Shown: positions 11,099 to 23,708, counted from the stretch's first letter. The stretch is 64,000 nucleotides of DNA from Apodemus sylvaticus (GCF_947179515.1 NC_067480.1:9667501-9731500); one strand, 5' to 3'. Made by a program: numbers and translations. The notes: a model not told the origin generated them from the letters alone.

Positions 11099-11703
11099 TG
11101 CCTTGCCTCTTTCCACGGAGATGTTTATAGCTAAAACTGCTCCTTTGAGAACTTCTTTCATGGCATTTCATACACTCTGGTATGCCACACTTCATGTGCA
11201 CTTGAGATATTGATAATGAATTTGATAGTGCATGTGTACTTGAGAGGGATCTATGTCCCATAGGATTTGGTAGAATGCTCTGTGTGCCCCTGGGGTTCAT
11301 TCAGTCTGAAGCATGGTTGAAGTCTGAGGTTTCTTCATTGATTTTTCTATTGGGACAATAAGTTTATTGCTGCTTCTAGAATATTAAAGCCCCTACTTTG
11401 GAATGATTGAAGACAATCGTTCAGTTACAGATCTCTTCCTTCATTCATAATGCCTTATCTGCTTAGGTGATCTGAGGCTGGATACATTTATACTAGCAAT
11501 TGCTATATCCACTTGGTAAATTGACTTTTTATCATTGTACAATGGCTGCATTGTCTTTATGGATTTTTACTTAAAATGTACTTGTCAACATAAGTATGAT
11601 CCTTCCTGCTCTCTTTTGGTTTACATCTGCATGAATGACTATTCCTTTTCTGTGCATGTCTTTATGTGAAAGAATCCCTCACAGACCACAAGCATAATTG
11701 GGC

Positions 11704-11730
11704 TGTGTGTGTGTGTGTGTGTGTGTGTGT
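11704..11730 (+). repeat. (GT)n microsatellite
   Basis: About 13 GT units without interruption, inside the L1 remnant. Confidence 0.97.
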
Positions 11731-12164
11731 TTTAATCCATTCAGTTACTCTGTCCTTGAAATAGAAATTTGTGTTTAAGGAAGACATTGATGGTAAGAAC
11801 TTACAGATGTTACTTTAGTAATTATTGGGGGGATTATTTTATAGATTATTTATTTCTTGATTATTCTCCTTTCTCTTTTTATACTTAGATGATTTTATTG
11901 ACAGTATGACTCAATTCCTTACTTTTTATTTATTTATTTGTGTGTGTATCTATTTTAGGCCATTGCTTTGTTACCACAAGGCTACATAAATAGTTCCAAT
12001 ATTGAATGGGCTATTTTACATTAACAACTTAGCTTTGATTTTACACAACTCCAAATACCCTGTTTGTTCTCTCATACAATCTATGCTTTGAGACCCTAGG
12101 TATCTTTTGTGCCGTATAATTCATGAAAATGTACTAATTTGTAAGAGTCTGAAAATTATCTTAT

Positions 12165-12338
12165 GTGTGTGTTTTGGCTGCATGCATGCAGTACCCAAAG
12201 CAGTAAGAGGGAGCATTGGATCTCCTGAAAATGGAGTTGCAGGTAGTTATGAGTTACCATGCTGCCACTGCTGACTGAATCAGGTTCTTTGCAAGAGCAG
12301 CAACCCCCCCCCCAACCACTGAACCATCTCCCCAGCCT
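12165..12338 (-). mobile_element. B3-type SINE (minus strand)
   Basis: The reverse strand starts GGCTGGGGAGATGGTTCAGTGG, continues through TGCTCTTGCAAAGAACC and GGAGATCCAATGCTCCCTC, and ends in a GTGTGTGTTTTGG region. A C9 run at 12,304-12,313 is internal. Confidence 0.8.
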
Positions 12339-12538
12339 CCATAACAAATTGTTGAAGAAATCATCTTTAATGGCTTTGTGGTAAAGTTGTGAGGCTTACA
12401 CCAAATTAGTGCTGTATTGGGGTATTCCAATTTTGGCTATGTGCTTAATTCAGAAAAGGATTCATTGGGAAAAAAAAATTCATGTTACTAATTAGTGGCT
12501 CTCTCCTTTAGCTTCTAGAATCCCTGCAGCATTTCTTG

Positions 12539-12562
12539 AAAAAAAAAAAAAAAAAAAAAAAA
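12539..12562 (+). repeat. Poly(A) tract
   Basis: A run of about 24 A with no recognisable SINE or pseudogene upstream on the plus strand. It lies inside the L1 remnant. Confidence 0.95.
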
Positions 12563-12634
12563 CAGCTCTTGTTTTTTTCTGTGAATCTTTAGCTGCCTGT
12601 CGTTTCTGAAGGCCAGGTTTGTTGTGAGTTTTCT

Positions 12635-12830
12635 TCTGTCAGCTCCATGTTATTACTTTTGTTGCTATGACAAACTTCAGGGAAGAAAAGTTTATTTTAG
12701 ATTACTCTTCAGAGCCGTTTCAGCTTGTCATCCTGGGAAGCTGTGGTGGAATGTCCTGTTAGTCCACTCAGGGAGTTGGGTGGCAACAACAGCTGTTCAT
12801 GTCACGATGAAGCAGTAAGGACAGACTGAC
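12635..12830 (+). repeat. Old family A-like fragment
   Basis: TTGTTGCTATGACAAACTTC followed by AAGTTTATTTTAG and CTGGGAAGCTGTGG is a diverged form of the family A 5' half. It breaks the ancient L1. Confidence 0.45.
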
Positions 12831-13627
12831 TGGAGCCAGAGGCAGGCTCTGACCTTCACAAGGATTTATCCTGCCCCAGTGATGGAGTCCTGCCAGTGGG
12901 GCTCCATCCATTCCCTGAATGACGCACCTGCCTTGGGAAAAAACCATTTCAGAACAGAAGCCTTGTGGGTAATGTTTTAGATTCAAATCACAGTAGGCCC
13001 ATGGTATTCTCCTCTCTAATATTTTACTGGAAGCTAATGTGTCCTGCTGTGCCTGTGCCTCTTTTTATTCCCCTTTGCTCCTTTCAGGGTTTTTTCTTTG
13101 GTTTTTAGCAGTTTGATTATCGTAAATCTTGATGGAGTAGTGTTTTGGATTGAATCTACTCAAGGACCTTGAATCCTCTTGCACATGGTTATTTATAGCT
13201 TGCTGAAAATTCGGACTACAACTATTCTTAAAATGAGCTTCCTCCTGCCTCCCATAACTTAGATATTTGCTCTTTTGATTTTGTCCCATATATACTATAT
13301 TTGTTTCCTGATTTTTGTGTTTTTTCCATCTATGTGTATGGTCAAATAACCCATTTTGAAAGGGTCAGTTCTATTGTTCAATGGTTAATATTTATTATCA
13401 GAGTAATGAGATTTAGAGTCACCATAGAAAGGAATGTCTGAACGTGTATCTATGCGGACTTGTTGCCCAGATCCGGTAACTGAGGTGGAAACACCTGCTC
13501 CAAGGGCAGGTAGCACCATTCCTTGGCTGCCGTCCTGGACTGGATAGAAAGTTAGCTGAGCATAAACACTCACGGCTTCCTGATTGCGGATGCAGTGTGG
13601 GTGGTCATCTCCTGCTCCTGCTTCACA

Positions 13628-13895
13628 GTCCCAGTCAGGGTTTCTACTGCAGCAATCAAACACCATGACCAAAAAGCAGGTTGAGGAGGAAAGGGTTTCT
13701 TTGGATTACAATTCACAGTCCATTGTTGACAGGGCAGGAACCTGGAGGCGGAGCTGATGCAGAGGCTATGGAGGGACACTGCTTACTGGCTTGCTCCCTT
13801 TAGCTTGCTCAGCGTGCTCTCTTGTAGAACCCAGGACCAGCAGCCCAGGGACCTCACATCCACCATGGGCTGAGCTTCCACATCTGTTGTGGGAA
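13628..13895 (+). repeat. Family A rodent repeat, partial
   Basis: CAGTCAGGGTTTCTACTGC, AACACCATGACCAAAAAGCAGG, CAGGGCAGGAACCTGG and CTTACTGGCTTGCTCCCTTT align in order with the copy at 14,360. The final third is missing or diverged. Minus-strand frames here are repeat-derived. Confidence 0.8.
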
Positions 13896-14359
13896 ATATT
13901 TAAAAAACAAAACAAACAAAAGCTATTTCTCCTGCCACACTGGGCCATGTTCCTGCTCTAGTACACAGCACTGGCAGGCCACGTCACCCTGTGTGCTGCA
14001 TGGATCTGGATAAGGGGGACAGGAAACTGTCCCTCTTCCTCTTTGCAGCACCGTTTCTTGTGTCTGTGTAACACCTGCTCATGTCATTTTTGTCAAGTTC
14101 TCACTGATGTCTTCTTGTGAGCAGATAGTTGTGCAATTTGGTATTTTCATGGAGGGATGTGCATAGGAGAGTCCTATTCCACCATCTTTTTGGTTCCTTT
14201 GTCCCAAAAGGAGATTTGATCTAATAATTACAGCCAACGCTAGTTGGTGTATTAAAAAAAATCAAAGTTCCTATATATTCAGTCATTGTAAAGATTGATT
14301 GATAGGCCACTTTAGCAGTATCTGGAACACAGCAGATGATACATATTAATGTTTACTAG

Positions 14360-14758
14360 TGTCTTAGTCAGGGTTTCTATTCCTGTACAAACATCATGAC
14401 CAAGAAGCAAGTTGGGGAGGAAAGGGTTTATTGAGCTTACACTTCCACGTTGCAGTTCATCACTAAAGGAAGTCAGGACTGGAACTCAAGCAGGTCAGGA
14501 AGCAGGAGCTGATGCAGAGGCCATGGAGGGATGTTTCTTACTGGCTTGCTTCCCCTGGCTTGCTTAGCCTGCTCTCTTATAGAACCTAAGAGCACCAGCC
14601 CAAAGGTGGAGCCACCCACAAGGGGCCCTCCCCACCTGATCACTAATTGAGAAAATGCCCCACAGCTGGATCTCATGGAGGCACTTCCCCAACTGAAGCT
14701 CCTTTCTCTGTGATAACTCCAGCCTGTGTCAAGTTGACACACAAAACCAGCCAGTACA
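14360..14758 (+). mobile_element. Family A repeat, complete, LTR-like
   Basis: It starts TGTCTTAGTCAGGG and ends CCAGCCAGTACA, so it has the TG...CA ends of an LTR, and it is flanked by ACTAG at 14,355-14,359 and 14,759-14,763. That 5-bp duplication fits an ERVL/MaLR- or ERV-type integration. Its body has the usual blocks (AAGCAAGTTGGGGAGGAAAG, GGAGCTGATGCAGAGGCCATG, GTGTCAAGTTGACACA). Length is 399 bp. I give no database name. Confidence 0.8.
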
Positions 14759-15630
14759 ACTAGTATTACTTACCAATTACGTGTCCTGGAGCCAATCATG
14801 TAACTTGATTGATCCTCTTTAATCTGTAAAATGAGGGCAATGGAGTGCAGAGCTCCTAATTCCTCTTCATCCTTTCACAGCCCGTGGCTTCGGCCACTGT
14901 GCGCAACTAAGCCAATGAGCCAAGTTTCAGCGAAAAACAACCTCGAGTAGATAGAAAAAATGAGAGAGGAAGAAGACGTGTCAACCAGAAAGTCTCCAAC
15001 TCCGGTCAAACACCTTCGAACTCACCTGTGACTGAGTGGATGAGCCCGTGCCACACCTGGCATGGCTCTGGAGAAGTCTGGCAGGTTGTAGTAAGAACTT
15101 ATGGCACACGCAGGTTAGATTGACTTGTGTAACCCAGCTCCGTGCCACGTCTTGGCCAATGGCATACCCAGAAGTTGGTCCTCATTAGAAGGAAATGCTT
15201 TTCTCTGACGAGTTATTGTACTCTGAGTTGTCTCCATGTGCCTACCTGGGAGCTGTGGCAGCTAAGGACCTATGTTCCCATTAAAGGTAGAATGTGTCAT
15301 CAGTCTTGAGAGATGATGTCATTTAGTACTTTAAAACAAATTGGTATTTGGTGAGAACCGACAACAAGAAAGGAGGCGAAATAGTCTGCCTTCTGAAAGG
15401 TCTAGCTAAGAAAACAATCAAAGGGCTTAGCCCCTCGCCAACTTATCCCCAAACAAAGCCAAGGTGCTAAGCTGCAGAGCCTTAAGAGCCAGCAAGTCCT
15501 TGGCGCAGGCCAAGGTGGAGAGAATGGGCAGCTCAGAGAGGGAAGGAAAAGGTACCATCATGTTTCAGACCGAAAGTTGGTGCTTTAAAAATGGAATGAG
15601 AAGCATCTTTTTAAGAAGGAAGACGCTGTA

Positions 15631-15633
<3 letters not shown>

Positions 15634-15686
<53 letters not shown>
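15634..15686 (+). repeat. (GT)n microsatellite, about 26 units
   Basis: An uninterrupted dinucleotide run. The Cys-Val frames through it are artefacts. Confidence 0.99.
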
Positions 15687-15687
<1 letters not shown>

Positions 15688-16530
15688 AAGGAAAGCGTTG
15701 AGCCATGGAAGACAAACCACTCTGGGCTGGCTGCTTGGTCATTCTGGCAAATGTTCTACATACGTTCTAGTGCTCATGACCTGAGGCTTTCAAAGGCTGG
15801 GGCGCTAGCTCCCTCACAAGACTAAACCATCTCCATTCAGTGAGGCCCTGACTCAGCCTCGTGCTGCTAAATTCCAGCTCCTACAAGTCTCCTTCCCTGT
15901 CCTTCTATAACACAAGGTGGTTGCTTGTATTTCTTCTGGGGAAGGAAACCATCCTTCTGGTGTAGCCCATAAACAACCACCCACTCATTTGTCAATGACC
16001 CCTGTCACACCCCTCCCAAAATAGTCCAGGAATTTGCCAGCCATTTCTGATGGTTCCCTGCTAGATACGCCACTTGTATCTAAATGTGGGATTAAGCCTG
16101 CCGGCAAGGCAAAACCTACTGAATTGTTTGGTGAAGGTGATTGACAAGACTGGAGGATGAAGCTTAAATAGCTGTACAGTTGATAACAGAGGAATATTAT
16201 CCTCATGACATCTGAAGACTCCAGCAGCAGAGTGAAACTGACCATGACTGATTCTAAGAAGCCAGGCTTCTCTGTGTCTGGGGGACATAGCAGCCCTTCT
16301 AAAGCTCTAGGGTCACCAGTCAACCTTTGCACACAGTTGTCTGTAGCTGAGCCAACAGGAAAGAGGACTTCTGGGTAAAGCCATCACAGGGCTGTCACCA
16401 GCTGCTACTGCTGCTGCTTAATTGACACCGATTCAAGGACTATAGATTGTACCTCCCTGCCTTGACTCACCTAATCAAGTATCTGAAAACTGCCACATTG
16501 CCTGCACTAAGGTTGTGGCCTTGTTCCAAG

Positions 16531-16544
16531 AGTGTGTGAGTGTG

Positions 16545-16601
<57 letters not shown>
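16531..16601 (+). repeat. (GTGTGA)n then (GT)n microsatellite
   Basis: Three to four GTGTGA units pass directly into an uninterrupted GT run of about 55 bp. Confidence 0.98.
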
Positions 16602-16602
<1 letters not shown>

Positions 16603-17238
16603 GGGGAAGGGGTATGTCTTAAAATCCACTAGGCAGGGAATGCCAGAGTCAGTTTCTCTTGCAAAATTTAATTTTGACATCTCAAGATAGTTTTCTATTA
16701 TTCTCTGCCCTGTGTCTTCTGATAAGATTCCAGCCATAATTGGGTTGTTCTTCCTTTAGATGCCCCTGACACTTTCCTCTTGACCACATCAAGGTTTGCT
16801 CTTTATCTTTGCCTCTTGACACCTGGAAGATTTGCCTCAAGGAAGGAGCCTGACAATATAATCCCCAATGTCGTGTCAGAGCACAACAAACTGCTGCTTC
16901 TTCCAACTATGACGGACAAAAGGCCTGCCAGGCAAAGAGGTTTACAGAGCACAACTGTAAATCCTGGGCGCAGAAGCCTGGGAACTCTGTACAGGACAGA
17001 GGAGGCCCATACACCAGAAACATGCTGAAGAAACTCAACTGCAGGAAGATACACAGCCCAGTGTTTAAAAATGGATGAAAGGTCTGAGGATGGACCAAAC
17101 TGAGGAGAATGCTAAGACATGTAGGTACATGACGACGGTCCATCTCACTAGTCAAAAGCAGTGAGCTCACAAGCAATAAAATGACGTTCAAGCCACGCTG
17201 GCACTGTGATGCGATACCTAGTTTAAATGACTCTCAAG

Positions 17239-17424
17239 CAGTGTTTCTGGACCCGTGAGTCATGACCCGATCCTAAATGTAAGATATTTATATTACCATC
17301 CACAACAGTAGCAACATTATGGTATTGAAGAAGTAACAAGAATGATTCTATGGTTGGGAGGTGTCACCACCACATCAGGAACTGTACTAAAGGGTCACGG
17401 CATTAGGAAGGCTGAGAACCACTG
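17239..17424 (-). mobile_element. URR1-type hAT-Charlie DNA transposon
   Basis: The element begins CAGTGTTTCTGGACCCGTGA and ends AAGGCTGAGAACCACTG, which are imperfect terminal inverted repeats of the hAT-Charlie type. The internal text (AAGGGTCACGGCATTAGGAAG, GGTTGGGAGGTGTCACCACC) matches the rodent URR1 family in reverse. It is non-autonomous and codes for nothing. Confidence 0.85.
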
Positions 17425-18930
17425 CATTTTTTTGAATAAGTGTAAGAGACAGAAAAGAGGCTAGCGGGACTTAAGACTGGCCGGAGCCACGGGCAGTGTC
17501 TCAGAGCCACTGGCGAGTGAATCGTGACGACAGGGTGGTGGTATTTTCTGATGGTGTGCAAGCTCTCACCTCATGACTAGCAAGTCTGTTCCAGGAGAAA
17601 GAGCCCTTTGAAGCTATATAAAACTCTTATCTTTAAAAGTATTGCTGCACTCGGAGAAAACCAGATAAGATCTAAATCCTGCCACCCTGTAAACAGAAAA
17701 CCACCTGTGGCGTATCCATATTACAGAATGCTACCAAGTCATAAGAGATTGAACTATGAATTCATATAATAGCTTTGATTGCAGTGTTTGCTCCATGAAG
17801 GAAGACAAATATAACCAATTTTAAGTGCAGGACTCGATGAAATCCTAGATAGGGGCACAAATGTAAGGTCAGGATTAGGCCAGGGAGCCAGGGATAGGAG
17901 GAAGCCGGTTGTCACTTGTGGGTGAGTGTACGTGCACACACATGCACACACATGCACAATGGGTGGAAGCCCAAAGGTGGCATCTGGAATCTTCCTAATT
18001 TCTCTTTTTATTGAGGTGGGGTCTCTCGAGCCAATCCAGAACTTGCCACTAAGAACTGTCTGATTAGCCCGTTTGTTTGAGGAATCCCTGTCTTTCTTAT
18101 TGGACTGGGATCTCGGGGGTGCCATTCCCAGTGTTTGGGCCCTTCTGTTTGCACAGCCAACCCTCTAACCCCTGAGCCATCTCCACAATGCCCACTGACC
18201 TTACTGGATTTGCGTGGGCATCCACAGAACATTTGCTTGACTGGTTTAGGTGTGGCCAAGTGTGGGCATTGGCCCGCCATATGACCTTTTTGACCCTGTG
18301 TTTGCATCTGTAAGTGTAGAGGACGCTATTACCAACTCATTGGGTTGCTGAGGAGATTGCATGGGGTGGTGACAAGCAGGTGTGCTCTCTGCTTACATTA
18401 TCGCCAAGTCTTCTTCCCCACGAGGAGAAACAGATTCTGCTGTTCCCGCTAGGACCCTTGGGTGCCGCCCAGTGCAGTTGTATAGCTCTGCCCCAGAGTG
18501 CACTTTGACTCTATCTCGGGAAATTGCAAGCCCTGCATATACCACTGAACACCTGAGCTCTGGGTATGCGAAGTACAGCCAGACAGGCATGGATCTGACC
18601 ATTTGAAGGTTTTGTATTTCTGTTCCTAGTCTGAGAAGCCTCAGGCACTGCCATCAACATTTAGGGTAATTTTCTTTTTCAGAGCAGTGCTACTAACTTA
18701 GAAAAGTAAAACCTGAAAGTCTCCTGCCTTATTCTTTTTCTATATTCCTTTTCTAACTACTTCTATTTCATTATGTAGTACATTCACAGGAATAAAATAG
18801 CCACCTATTTTTTTTGATAGATAACCCTTAAGGATGTGTTCATGTTACTTTGAATTTTAGAATGGAAAACCTAAGATGTTTTGCCTGAATCCAACTCTAA
18901 TATCACTGTATTAACACAATGATACTATTA
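17425..18930. other. Intergenic DNA, possible SINE relic
   Basis: The segment 18,000-18,190 contains GAGGTGGGGTCTCTCGAGCC and CTAACCCCTGAGCCATCTCCAC, resembling a reversed tRNA-derived rodent SINE, but it is diverged. A short CACACATG tract lies at 17,936-17,958. No gene is recognised. Confidence 0.5.
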
Positions 18931-18934
18931 TTAA

Positions 18935-19095
18935 ACAAATGTAATAAAAATATTAAACAAAATAATAAAAATAATAATATGTAAATTATTTATATATTTA
19001 TATCTATATAATATACGATATATTTATAACTACATATTATTTATATTTATTAAAAATAAATATAAAATAATATATAAATAAATAATAAATAAAGC
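18935..19095. repeat. AT-rich low-complexity tract
   Basis: About 160 bp almost free of G and C, with AATAATAAA and TATATTTATA motifs on both strands. Confidence 0.95.
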
Positions 19096-19099
19096 CACA

Positions 19100-20784
19100 A
19101 AGCATCCATTACTCCATGATAAGTCAAAGGCTGGTTCTCTGTGCTTCATGTTTTTTGAGAGCATATTATTTTGGGGTTTGGCCTCTTTGGTAAGGCCAGC
19201 AGCAGGAATTCTGACTGTCTTCCCCAGCATGACTTCTGAGGCATCTGACAGTGAGTACCCTATTTCTTATTTGCACACAGATGCTTGTATTCCTGGTTGC
19301 CAACCCCATGCAGCTACACAGAATTTAAATTGGCAGCACATCCTCACAGCCTCCTATATACACGCCAGGAAACGTCAGGCATCTTTTTAACATTTACTTA
19401 GAATTTCAGAGCTGCAAATGAATTAAATTGCATTTTCTTTTTTTGTGAGGTCGAGGTGAGAACTAATGACCTGGATAAGAGATTTCCTCCCCTTTGGTAA
19501 TTAGAAAGACTTTCAGCTTCTTTGTTTAATCTCCAGTGATTGCTCTGTGTGAGTGAATTGCAGGCTACAGGTCAACTTTAATTAAAAATTTTTCACAGTA
19601 TGAATGATTTGTTAAACAAATATTAACAACATAAATGCTTGACGACATGGGAACTGTTTTCCACATTCTGCAAGATTAGCACCAAGTAACATGGAAATTC
19701 ACCTTCTACCAAATCCCACAAGAGGACATTGATTTCTCTCCCCTTTCGATATATTTGGGTGTCATTTACACTGTCACCTGTTTCTTTTTACAACCAATAA
19801 GATACTTAGATTTGTAAGCAAGACACCCCTCTGATAGGCATCCCAGCTCCAGTTTTGTCGCAAGGATATGAGACCCGACAATTACTTGCTTGTGGGGCAA
19901 GTTTACACCATTGTCCACCAAGAATTAGAGGTTTAGGGGGTAATCTGTCATAGAGGCCTCCAGTCCGAGATTAGGTGGGCCACTGAACTGCCCCGTTGCT
20001 CAGCGTTGTCCGGGATGATTCTCTCACGCACGGCCTCTTGTAACTTCTGAGGACTCTGCAAAGAGAAAGGAAATTCTGTCCGGCGTTGGTTTCAGCCAAG
20101 CATTTTAATCAAACCCAGGCAGATTAAATCGGTTCTGTGAGAGAGGAGGGTGCCAATTTAGCTGTTACTGGATCAATGAGACAAGTCAGATTTTGAAAGG
20201 CTGCGAAGCTCCGATGAGAGAGCAGGTAATTGGGTAACTGTCTATGAGCCGGACAAGCCAGATATGTATTGATCAAGAAAGGAAAAAGTCTGACTTGATT
20301 AACCTTCTAGGTGTCAATAAACCAAGGGCTGGTTTTAAATGTAATTTCACTTCTGTTCTTCAAGAAGAAGCCAGAAATAGCTCAGGGAGGGCTGCAGATA
20401 AAGTAAGTTTTTCTAAACTCCACAGGGTCTTTCTTACCCTGCTGCTCAGGAAAAGTATTTGGAAAAGGAGCAGAGTTTTCATCTTGGGCAAAAAAGATTT
20501 TCTCCTAGAAGCAAATTGTGCAGACAGAGACACCGATCTCTTGTCCAGAGCCCTCACACAGCTCTGACTCACTTTGCAGGGGCTGCAGAACAGCTCCAGG
20601 TCACCAGCCCCGGGCTGCTGCCTTTCAGATACAGCTGGGGATCTTACTCTGTGGTCCAGAGACAAAGTACACAGGGCACAGCCCTGATTTAGAGAAGGCT
20701 GCCTGTCACAAAGGCCCCACCCGGCTGGGTGCCTCTGGGTTAGACTCACAAGTGTGTATTTTTATTTATGCAATTTTTCCCCCT
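19100..20784. other. Repeat-poor block, candidate non-coding conserved DNA
   Basis: I recognise no SINE, LTR, L1 or microsatellite here, which is unusual for this window. Homeodomain-, HNF1- and T-box-like sites cluster between 19,550 and 20,320, for example TTTAATTAAAAATTTTTCAC at 19,576, CAGGTAATTGGGTAAC at 20,224 and TTGATTAACC at 20,297. Frames at 20,244-20,808 on both strands show no recognisable protein. Confidence 0.4.
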
Positions 20785-20920
20785 ATGATGCAGCATCTCT
20801 CCACATAGCCCTGGCTGTCCTGGAACTTACTCTGCAGACCAGGCTGGCCTCAAACTCAGGGATCAGCCTGCCTCTGCCTCCTGAGTGCTGGGCTTAAAGG
20901 CGTGCGCCACCACACTTCTC
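20785..20920 (-). mobile_element. Older B1 SINE (minus strand)
   Basis: It contains CATAGCCCTGGCTGTCCTGG, CTGCAGACCAGGCTGGCC and GAGTGCTGGGCTTAAAGGCG, all B1 in reverse. It is more diverged than the copies at 8,673 and 25,805 and has no clear tail or TSD. Confidence 0.93.
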
Positions 20921-21877
20921 AATCTGCATATTTCAATTAATTTGCAAAATAAATGTTCACCATGGGAGTGTCATACATCTTTCATTTGGTCACTTTTACC
21001 TGGGCACCCCTCCCAGTCCTCACTGTACCCATGACACCCAGCCCTGTGGCCCCCTTACACCTTGCACTATTGTCTTTCCCACCACCTCCCATAAAGGCTC
21101 TATTCCGGTCTCTTACTGGGAAGCTGAGTATTCTAGCATTCCTAGATGCTCTAACAACATAACCTGGAAACAGCTCAGAAGGTAGCATGAGGACAATTAG
21201 CACCGGAGAGAAAAATCAGCACAGGTTAGATGAAAATCCCAGCAGCTGCTAAAAGCAACAGAGAACAAAGCCACGCCATCTAAGTTAGGAGCAGACATAG
21301 ACATCTTAAGAAGGGGAGGGAAAAGCAGGCTCCCCCAACCCACTGCTGTTTGCAAACCCACAAAAAGACCTCCTTCCAGACTGGAGGCTGGTGAAACCAT
21401 TTTTGTGAGCAAAGCAACTTTCCTGGGTAAGTGTGGCTACCACCCCTCTTCAAAGAAGCCTGCCTCTCTTTACAGCAAATGGAGACCACCTCAGCAAACC
21501 CCAATGGGATACAATGCAGAGATCAGATCATGGGGAGCCCAGCCCCAGCGACTACATCTATATCACAGCTCTGTGTCTAGGCTTCAGGGAACACTGAGGG
21601 AGAGGGGATGGGAAAATCAGGGCCGGGATGCCAAGGAGTCTTCGTGAAAGAGTCCTTCATAGAAATGGCCACACAGGCAAGCCTGGAACATGGGCAATCT
21701 CACTGGGCAAGCGGACATGGACGGAGAAGACAAGTCAGGCCTCACCCTGAGAGGAGGCACATAGGAGATATGGAAAGGAGAATTAGAATCTCCCAGGGAC
21801 AGGGACTAGCTTTCTAGTGCAGAGTGATCATCCTTGAAACCATCCACACACAAACAACAAAAATGGACCTGGTAGGT
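20921..21877. other. Unassigned intergenic DNA
   Basis: No named repeat or gene is recognised. Several 70-80 codon frames overlap on both strands without recognisable domains. Confidence 0.5.
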
Positions 21878-22165
21878 TATATGTGTATGCATACATACAT
21901 ATGTATATGTGGATGTGTATAATATGTATATGTGTATGCTATGTATATGTATGTATAGATAGATATATATACATGCATATGTATATATGCGTATGTATGT
22001 GTATGAGTATATGTTTATGTACATATGTGTGTATAAATATACATGTATGCATATATACACATATGCATATAAACATACACTTGTATACATATACATACAT
22101 ACATGTATGTATATACTTATTTGTGCATGTATATTTATTCATAAATAAACATATATACAAATGCA
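21878..22165. repeat. TATG/CATA-rich low-complexity tract
   Basis: About 290 bp of interleaved TATG, CATA and TGTA units, near self-complementary, so frames stay open on both strands with Tyr/Ile/His-rich translations. It is not coding. Confidence 0.95.
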
Positions 22166-22896
22166 TGTAATAATAATGAAAACGAGGCTGTTCACTTGAG
22201 AATGGATGGAGCATGGGAGTGGTTTGAAGAAGGGAGGCTGGGAGAGGCCATAGGGAAGAGAGAGGGAAGTGATGTAACTCTATTTCAATTAGAGACACTG
22301 TCTTTTAAGAAAAAGGTAGAAGTACTTCCAGGAATAGCAGTGGGTTGCGGAGCTGAGGAGAGCGCAGAAGCACCAGCTACACGGTATATGGCCTTCTGCA
22401 TCCCCCCACCCCCCATGCCCTCTTTCTGTGTGTATTTAAAGGGCTTTGTGGGGGCTTGCCCTATTTGTTAGATGATGCCAAGGCAAGAAAGGGCTTGCAG
22501 CTTCTTCTGCAGACTGGCATTGTTTGGGTCAATCTTGATTTGCTTTCCTCAGTCCCTACTCTGCTGTCATGATCTTGTGGGTCCTGCCAAGTTTCCTGGT
22601 CTGTGTCCACATTCAGTCCGTCAAGTATTTATCAAGACGCAAGTATTTATCAGCTAGTGGTCAAGGATTGCACGAGAGAGAACGTAAGCACGTGTGTCTT
22701 TCTGAGATTTCCGAGATTGGCTTCTGAGATTGTTCTCCGGAATCTTTTTCAGTTCAATTTTTTCTGCAAATTTTATAATTCATATTTCTTGGTGGCTGAA
22801 TGGAATTCTATTATATATGTAAAATATATATGTATATTACACATATATATGCCATATTTTTATTATCTGTTGATTTGGTGATAGACATCCAAGCCA

Positions 22897-22948
<52 letters not shown>

Positions 22949-23708
22949 TTTGCTATTATGAGAAGCAATAAACACAGGTGTGTCAGCATCATAGATAGTC
23001 ACATACTCTCAGGTTTTTGTGAAATAGCAGGGAAAGTGTGTCCTTCATTATAACGCTGTGAGAACGCTGACCTTGGGCATCAGTGTGGGCTACAGTCTAA
23101 GACCTTCTGCATTGGAAGGGAGCCCATGAGGTCTGCAGTGGGAGAATCAGGAAAAACTCTCTCACGTCTGCTCCTTCTGCAGCAGAAGTCTGGCCCTGAC
23201 TTGGCAAAGAATCCAACTCTTGGCAGGGAGGGGCTGTTACAGATGCCCCATGGATACCATAGTGCGTTTGAGGGGCACACACACAGACCTCCCAAGCACT
23301 GTGGGTACCACGCCCACACTGAGCTGCTCTTATCTGGGAATGCAGAACGCCAAAAGCCTTCGAGAGGGTCCCTAGGTGTCTGTGATTCTTATCTCATGAC
23401 AATAAAACAGAAGAGGCAGCTTCAAGTCCGAGAGAACCAAAAGTAGTGCCATTGTAATCAAGAGTTTCAGATAGAGGAAATGGGAAAGGAGGTTGGGTTT
23501 TGTGAGTTTAATGTAGCCTAAGAAAACATATTGCACATTTGATATTTGGTCCCGTAAACAGCCCCTTTGTTTCAATGGAGAAAGCCTATAAAACGGTCGG
23601 TCGAGTCGATAGGTTTGTAAGCCCTGAGTCCACAGTTGCGCTGCTTTGTGTGAGTAAAAGGAGAGAAGCTAACCAGCTCTTTAATCTGGTGGCTTTTTAC
23701 ACAATTTT
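22166..23708. other. Mostly unique DNA with a TC tract
   Basis: A (TC)n microsatellite spans 22,899-22,950, preceded by a short TATA-rich stretch at 22,812-22,850. No other named repeat and no gene is recognised. Confidence 0.55.
22899..22950 (+). repeat. (TC)n microsatellite
   Basis: About 21 TC units followed by TTTCTCTC. Confidence 0.98.

Larger units (their letters stand above)
8330..13400 (-). mobile_element. Ancient L1 (L1M-type) ORF2 region, fragmented
   Basis: The plus strand reads as the complement of old L1 ORF2. Examples are the stretch near 9,480 (GATTTTTGTATGTTGACTTT, GTATCCTAAAATTTTACTGA), the stretch near 11,330 (GAAGTCTGAGGTTTCTTCATTG) and TCTCTTTTGGTTTACATCTG near 11,610. 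Order along the window is consistent with one minus-strand element running from about 8.3 kb to 13.4 kb. It is broken by the B1 at 8,673, a segment at 8,895-9,335, B3-like SINEs at 10,950 and 12,165, and an old family A copy at 12,635. All frames are decayed. Confidence 0.7.
14764..17238. other. Unassigned intergenic DNA with two GT tracts
   Basis: Apart from the GT microsatellites at 15,634 and 16,531 I find no named repeat and no gene. Frames at 15,985-16,332, 16,682-17,191 and elsewhere overlap in opposite phases without a recognisable product. Confidence 0.55.

Noticed and set aside
12539..12562. A24 run as the tail of a processed pseudogene or SINE
   Set aside because: The upstream plus-strand text is ancient L1 antisense and no gene-like copy precedes it.
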